28,370 nt of DNA from Nocardioidaceae bacterium (GTDB lineage: Bacteria > Actinomycetota > Actinomycetes > Propionibacteriales > Nocardioidaceae): assembly GCA_025966335.1 (NCBI GenBank), contig JAICRS010000005.1, positions 1 to 28,370 of the forward strand, read 5' to 3'. The notes under the pieces were generated by a model. The model searched no databases, was not told the DNA's origin, and was given only the letters and a program-made list of their open reading frames with translations. Positions 24,509 to 28,370 of the stretch are shown piece by piece (the first letter of the stretch is position 1; each line of letters starts with the position of its first letter). The position numbers were made by a program, and so were the translations under genes.

Positions 24509-24902
24509 AGGGGTGCCTCCGTGCCGGCAGCGCCGGGCGACGCGCCGCGTCGAGCACCAGGAGTACGACGGTGGCCAGCTCGAGCGGGATCGCGAGCATG
24601 CTCGCTCCGCTCACGTTTCCCTCCAGGGCGGTGGCCCCCGGCAGTCCGGCCGCGTAGTTGAGGCCGTGTCCGACCAGGCCGGCCAGGGCGAGCGTGAGGG
24701 CGAGGACGCGTCCCTCCATGTGCCCGCCGAACCACAGCCGGACCGCGGCGAAGACCCCCGCCGCGACGCCGGCCCCGACGAGAACGCCGAGATAGGGGGC
24801 GACGCCGGTGAGCCGTGGGATCTGCACGGCGAAGCAGGCGCCGAGCAGCAGCACGGTGACGGCGGCCGCTCGGGCGCGCGCGGTGCGCAGTGACATCACC
24901 AT
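24498..24902 (-). CDS. Small four-helix membrane protein
   Basis: A 134-residue protein with four hydrophobic segments, about 11-28, 34-56, 66-84 and 101-120, and a basic C-terminus. I do not recognise the family. ATG 24902 has GGAGG 10 nt upstream; a second ATG at 24896 is possible. The stop lies within the first codons of the response regulator, so it is the first gene of the two-component operon and could supply a membrane accessory function to the kinase. That role is a guess from position alone. Confidence 0.75.
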   Translation of the reverse strand: MVMSLRTARARAAAVTVLLLGACFAVQIPRLTGVAPYLGVLVGAGVAAGVFAAVRLWFGGHMEGRVLALTLALAGLVGHGLNYAAGLPGATALEGNVSGASMLAIPLELATVVLLVLDAARRPALPARRHPYAL

Positions 24903-24936
24903 CGGCCGGTCACCTCCACGGTCGCTGCGGGGACGT

Positions 24937-24978
24937 GCTCGGCGGGGCCGCCTCCCGCCCTGGACGGCCCCGCCGAGC
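24937..24978. other. Perfect 14-bp inverted repeat upstream of the two-component operon
   Basis: GCTCGGCGGGGCCG (24937-24950) pairs perfectly with CGGCCCCGCCGAGC (24965-24978) around a 14-nt loop. It lies 35-76 bp before the small membrane protein start, in the probable 5' leader. It could be a terminator for the ankyrin gene, an attenuator, or an operator. The rest of 24979-25130 has an imperfect stem near 25085-25125 and a TTGACT at about 25050 on the minus strand, but no convincing promoter. Confidence 0.6.
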
Positions 24979-25130
24979 TCTCCGGTGAGGACGCGTACCG
25001 GGCGCGCCGTCGCCGGATCTGTCTCCCCGATCGGCTGTTCAGCAGTCAACGCTAGGCGCGGGACGACAACACCCGGGCAACGTGAGCTGCTCGCTCGATC
25101 CACACTTCGGTAACAGAGCGCAGCGTGCGG

Positions 25131-26486
25131 TCAGCCCGTCCCGTGGCTGCGAAGGATGCGGGCGACCTCGCGCTGCCCGCTCGTCTGTGCGTGCTGCAAC
25201 GGGGTCACTCCGTTCTCGTCCGCGAGGGAGGGATCCGCCCCGGCGTCGAGCAGGATCCGGACGATCTGCTGGTAGGGACGCGATCCGTCACCGAGAATCA
25301 CCGCCTCCAGCATCGCGGTCCAGCCGAGGTCGTTCACGTGGTTCACGTCGATGCCGGTCCGCACCACCCGGCGGACGTAGCCGACGTGCCCCCGCTCGCT
25401 CGCCGGGATCACCGAGGTGCCGCCGTAGCGGTTGAGGATCGTCAGGTCCGGCTCGGCCGGCAGCAGCGCCTCGAGCATCGGGACACTGCCGGTGACCCCG
25501 GTGACCAGCCACGGGGTGTCGTGCCGGTCGTCGAGGGCGTCCGGATCGGCCCCCAGCGCGACCAGGATCCGCGCGACGTCCACCCGGTCGTGGGTGACGG
25601 CCAGCAGCAGCGGAGTACGCCGGTGGGAGTCACGGGTCTCGATCCGCGCCCCTGCCCGCAGCGCCAGGGCCACCTGGTCCGGGTCACCGGAGGCGGCGGC
25701 CTCGAGCAGCCGCTGGTTCGCCGTGGCACGGTCCCCCCGGCCCTGCCGGCGCTCGTCCTGGCGGATGGCGCGCCGCAGGGTGGTCGCGATCGGGTCGTAG
25801 CCACGCGACACCGCGTGTGCCAACGGAGTGACGTCGTCGCGCTGGGAGGGCAACGTGACGTCGGCCCCCGCCGCGACGAGCACGCGCACCGTGTCGACGT
25901 ACCGCTGGCTGCCGTCGCCGAGCACGATCGCCTCGTGCAGCGCGGTCCAGCCGAGGTTGTTGACGTGGTCGATCTCGATGCCGGCCTGCACCAGGCGGCC
26001 GACGATGTCGGCGTGGCCACGGTCGGCGGCCCGGATCAGCCCGGTGCCGTTGAAGCTGTCCTTGGAGTCGACGTCGGCCCCGTGCCGGAGGGTGAGCTCG
26101 AGCAGGTCGAGGTAACCCTCACTGGTCGAGATCAGGTAGGCACTCTGCTCGGTCTCGTCCTTGGCGTTGACGTCGGCGCCGGCCCGGATCAGCCGGCGTG
26201 CCCGGTCCAGGTCGTTGGCCCAGGCGGCGTCGATGAGCCGGCGGTCGAGCTCGGCCTGCTCGACGTCGGCGAGCGGGTCCGGCACGCTGCTCCTCGTGGT
26301 CTTCTGCGGTTCGGCCGGCGCCGTGGACCCGGACGGTGCAGCGGGACCCGACGCGGTCGGCGACGGCACCGGTGCCGACGTCTCGGCGGCCGGTTCGGTC
26401 GCGGGAGGCTCAGCACTCGAGCATCCCGCGACCAGCGCGAGGGAGGTCACACCGGCGAACAGGGTGGCGGCCCCGCGCATCGTCAC
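25131..26486 (-). CDS. Ankyrin-repeat lipoprotein with internal duplication
   Basis: A 451-residue exported protein. The signal peptide ends in the lipobox LVAGC with Cys22 as the lipidated residue, followed by a 50-residue Pro/Ala/Ser/Thr linker and about ten ankyrin-like repeats. Residues 80-241 and 290-450 are clearly homologous (for example GIEIDHVNNLGWTALHEAIV against GIDVNHVNDLGWTAMLEAVI), so roughly 160 residues were duplicated, with one extra repeat (256-289) between. It is probably a membrane-anchored scaffold on the outer face of the membrane; the partner is unknown. The start is GTG 26486, overlapping the upstream stop (GTGA); ATG 26480 is an alternative. It probably shares an operon with the propeller protein gene. 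Confidence 0.9.
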   Translation of the reverse strand: MTMRGAATLFAGVTSLALVAGCSSAEPPATEPAAETSAPVPSPTASGPAAPSGSTAPAEPQKTTRSSVPDPLADVEQAELDRRLIDAAWANDLDRARRLIRAGADVNAKDETEQSAYLISTSEGYLDLLELTLRHGADVDSKDSFNGTGLIRAADRGHADIVGRLVQAGIEIDHVNNLGWTALHEAIVLGDGSQRYVDTVRVLVAAGADVTLPSQRDDVTPLAHAVSRGYDPIATTLRRAIRQDERRQGRGDRATANQRLLEAAASGDPDQVALALRAGARIETRDSHRRTPLLLAVTHDRVDVARILVALGADPDALDDRHDTPWLVTGVTGSVPMLEALLPAEPDLTILNRYGGTSVIPASERGHVGYVRRVVRTGIDVNHVNDLGWTAMLEAVILGDGSRPYQQIVRILLDAGADPSLADENGVTPLQHAQTSGQREVARILRSHGTG

Positions 26487-27469
26487 GGGCGCAGCTTCAT
26501 GGCGACGACCTCGTAGGGCGGCTCCGCAACCTGCTCATCGAACTTGCTGTCCACGAGGAGAAGTCTGCCCCGGGCGATCTTCGCGGTGGTGAACACCCGG
26601 TCCGGATCGGTCATCCGCTCCGAGATGAGCCTTGCGACGGAGGTGCGGTGGCTGATCCGCATCGTGGTGAGGACGTGGGCGAAGTTGCGGACCACCCACA
26701 GGGTGTGGCCGCGCAGGACCAGCCCGTCGGCGTTCGTGAGGTCCGCTTCGCCGATGTCGATCGGGGTCGCCTCGGTGGTGCGGAGGTCGAAGCGCCACAG
26801 CTGGCCGGTGTTGCCCTGCGCGACGATGAGCGCGCCGCGGCCGGGCGAGACCACGATGCCGCCGAGGTTGAAGATCTCCCCGGACTTGATCTCCACGTCG
26901 ATGGTGTCGCCGGCGTCGGCCCAGAGGGTGGCCGACCACGTGCCGTGCTCCTTCGCGACCCGGAAGATCTGCGGTTCGTTCGAGTTGGTGAAGTACGCCG
27001 CGCCGTCCGGCCCGATCGCGACGTCGTTGAGGAAGGCGTCGTCGACGTCCAGCTGGATCGCGGCGAGCAGCTCACCGTGCCGCGAGTAGACCCACAGGTC
27101 GGGCTGGTCGTTGCCGATGCCGTTCGGGCCCCCCGCGATGTAGACCCGGCCCTGCCGGTCGGTGGTGATGCCGCGGGCGGTCGTCCGTCCGTCCGCACCC
27201 TCGTCCTTCCACACCTCGGTCTCGCCCGTTCGGACATCGCCGCGGTGGATCTCTCCCCCGGTGACCTCGCTGACGTAGAAGGTCTTCTGCGAGCGGGTGA
27301 CCCCGATCCCCTCGAACTTCGAGCCGAACTCGTCAGTCGGGTCGCCGTCGAGCACGTAGCTGCTCGGACGAGGGTGGTCGTCGTCGTGGTCGTCGTCGGC
27401 CTGAGCGGGCGCAGCGACGAGGCCGAGCGGAAGAGCGAGCGCCAGGGCGGCGATGAGAGGTTTGTTCAT
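26483..27469 (-). CDS. Secreted SMP-30/gluconolactonase-like beta-propeller protein
   Basis: A 328-residue exported protein with signal peptide 1-24 (cut after PAQA) and then an acidic His-rich start, DDDHDDDHPRP, that could bind metal. The remainder reads as a six-bladed propeller of the SMP-30/NHL type: GITTDRQGRVYIAGG, DVAIGPDGAAYFTNSNEPQIFRV, GGIVVSPGRGALIVAQGNTGQLWRFDL, NADGLVLRGHTLWVVRN. Enzymatic activity is not assured; it may be a structural or ligand-binding protein. ATG 27469 has GGAGGA close upstream. The stop overlaps the ankyrin lipoprotein start, so the two exported proteins are coexpressed and may interact. Confidence 0.88.
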   Translation of the reverse strand: MNKPLIAALALALPLGLVAAPAQADDDHDDDHPRPSSYVLDGDPTDEFGSKFEGIGVTRSQKTFYVSEVTGGEIHRGDVRTGETEVWKDEGADGRTTARGITTDRQGRVYIAGGPNGIGNDQPDLWVYSRHGELLAAIQLDVDDAFLNDVAIGPDGAAYFTNSNEPQIFRVAKEHGTWSATLWADAGDTIDVEIKSGEIFNLGGIVVSPGRGALIVAQGNTGQLWRFDLRTTEATPIDIGEADLTNADGLVLRGHTLWVVRNFAHVLTTMRISHRTSVARLISERMTDPDRVFTTAKIARGRLLLVDSKFDEQVAEPPYEVVAMKLRP

Positions 27470-27810
27470 GGCTTCCTCCGAGAACTGAATGGACTCCCCT
27501 ACGGTCCACCCGGGTCATCGCCCACCACAACGCTGTGCCCGACCAAAATGTCGAGCACTTTCTCGGCATACCGGCACCGGGCGTGATAATTCCGCGCTCC
27601 CAACCCGGTCAAGGCCCCAGCCCGTGACGTCGTTTGGTGGTCCCTGTTCTTGCCGGAGGCCTGATGACGCTCACCCTGATCCCGCCGACACCGAGTGTCA
27701 CGCCGACCGCCGCAGTCGCACCACCACTGCCGTGGACCCAGTCGAGGTCGAGGCCATGACGGCGGCTGTCCCAGAGCCGGAAGGCGACCCCGCTCAGGTC
27801 GGCGATCCGG
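27470..27810. other. 340-bp region with no recognised gene
   Basis: The region must hold the promoter of the propeller operon (minus strand), but no clear -10/-35 is seen. A short plus-strand frame at 27664 (32 codons, GGAGG 4 nt upstream) and a minus-strand open frame of about 70 codons (roughly 27822-27609, ...DRIADLSGVAFRLWDS...) match no family I know. The latter abuts the decayed phosphatase gene and may be gene debris. Confidence 0.5.
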
Positions 27811-28181
27811 TCAAGGACCGGTGATCAGCCCGGAGCGGTTGCGCCCGAGCGTGCAGTGGACGAGGGTCCGACGTCCCTCGTCCAGCAGTCCCGACACGAA
27901 GGTCGCAAGGCGCACGGTGACCGCGGGGTCGGGCACCGCGCTGTCGTCATCGGCCAACGGACACTTGAGGTAGGTCAGGTCCGCGATCTCCTCGGCAGTG
28001 GGTAGGCGTCCGGGTCCGCGAGGTCCACGATGACGTCGATCCCGGCATCGCGGACCCACCCGAAGTCGACCGGGCAACCGCCGTGCCACAGCACACCGGG
28101 AACCAGCTCCGTCGGCGGGTCGGCGGGCGCCACGCCGGGCAGGTCGACCGGGTCAGTGGTCCAGTTGAGAGCTGAGACGGC
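27811..28181 (-). pseudogene. Decayed dual-specificity protein phosphatase
   Basis: Two minus-strand frames carry halves of one protein. Directly after the wrbA stop the first frame reads ALNWTTDPVDLPG ... LVPGVLWHGGCPVDFGWVRDAGIDVIVDLADPDAYP and then meets a stop. The second frame takes over near 28000 with TAEEIADLTYLKCPLADDDSAVPDP and reaches the active site VHCTLGRNRSG (the CX5R motif). A one-base deletion in the CCC run near 28000 explains the shift. The reading also lacks an ATG or GTG near its N-terminus and stops six residues after the active site, so the C-terminal helices are missing. A sequencing error could account for the frameshift but not for the truncation. Confidence 0.72.
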
Positions 28182-28370
28182 TCAAGCCTCCTTCTCACCG
28201 ACCTTCAGCAGCCGGGCGACGTGGACGGCGCGCTCGGCCATGTGGTCCAGGGCGTTGTACTCGGCCTTGCCGAGCTCCTCGTCGTTGGTCGGACCGGTGA
28301 CGTGGCTGACGCCGTACGGATTGCCGTCCTCGAACTTGATCGGGTCGGTGTAGCCGGGCGAGACGATCAG
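28182..28370 (-). CDS. wrbA: NAD(P)H:quinone oxidoreductase, WrbA type (5' part missing)
   Basis: The last 62 residues of a WrbA-like flavodoxin-fold quinone reductase: VSPGYTDPIKFEDGNPYGVSHVTGPTNDEELGKAEYNALDHMAERAVHVARLL in outline. The segment GNPYGVSHV is a strong WrbA signature near the FMN site. These enzymes reduce quinones by two electrons with NAD(P)H and guard against oxidative stress. The start lies beyond the right edge. The stop is directly followed by the phosphatase remnant. Confidence 0.93.
   Translation of the reverse strand: MIVSPGYTDPIKFEDGNPYGVSHVTGPTNDEELGKAEYNALDHMAERAVHVARLLKVGEKEA

Noticed and set aside
1..28370. tRNA, rRNA or known riboswitch genes
   Set aside because: No cloverleaf with CCA-type ends, no rRNA-like stretch and no recognisable riboswitch core was found on reading; a covariance-model scan would be the decisive test.

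Overview
This window is a high-GC chromosomal segment from an actinobacterium, most likely Nocardioides or a relative in the Nocardioidaceae. The pointers are the very GC-rich third codon positions, many ATGA/GTGA stop-start overlaps, frequent GTG starts, probable leaderless starts, and family relatives such as an actinobacterial narKGHJI operon. The species call is inference. I found no tRNA, rRNA, CRISPR array, prophage or insertion sequence. Most of the window is ordinary housekeeping and respiratory DNA, with a few unexplained structures.

Region by region. (1) 1-3561: a divergent glycerophosphate/ether-lipid locus. An FAD oxidase of the alkyl-DHAP synthase type (minus strand, cut by the left edge) faces a TetR regulator and glycerol-3-phosphate dehydrogenase (glpD). 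Only 17 bp separate the start codons, and dyads overlap the TetR start. (2) 3512-3860: successive tandem repeats run from the end of glpD into the gap, followed by a long inverted repeat between the convergent operons. (3) 3861-12419 (minus): narK-narG-narH-narJ-narI plus a translationally coupled cupin gene, for respiratory nitrate uptake and reduction. A DosR/DevR-like box lies about 90 bp upstream of narK. (4) 12552-14449: a zinc alcohol/formaldehyde dehydrogenase and a YbaK-type deacylase, each followed at once by a copy of the same palindromic repeat. (5) 14521-15867 (plus): NADP glutamate dehydrogenase with a probable leaderless promoter and a strong terminator shared with the convergent 5'-nucleotidase gene. 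(6) 15949-18951: a secreted UshA-like nucleotidase and a DUF2157-like membrane protein.

(7) 19028-24902 (minus): an almost gapless run consisting of a small four-helix membrane protein, an OmpR-type response regulator, a histidine kinase, metY, metX, metW and a DUF2237 protein. This places a two-component system directly ahead of the direct-sulfhydrylation methionine pathway (homoserine to O-acetylhomoserine to homocysteine). (8) 25131-27469 (minus): a two-gene export operon, a secreted beta-propeller protein and an ankyrin-repeat lipoprotein with a large internal duplication. (9) 27470-28370: a gene-poor stretch, a decayed dual-specificity phosphatase gene, and the C-terminal end of wrbA at the right edge.

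The items most worth a second look are the homologous palindromes around the dehydrogenase gene, the two-component/methionine gene run, the DosR-like box with the cupin-tailed nar operon, the duplicated ankyrin lipoprotein with its propeller partner, and the phosphatase pseudogene. Nothing here is clearly a new defence or mobile system.
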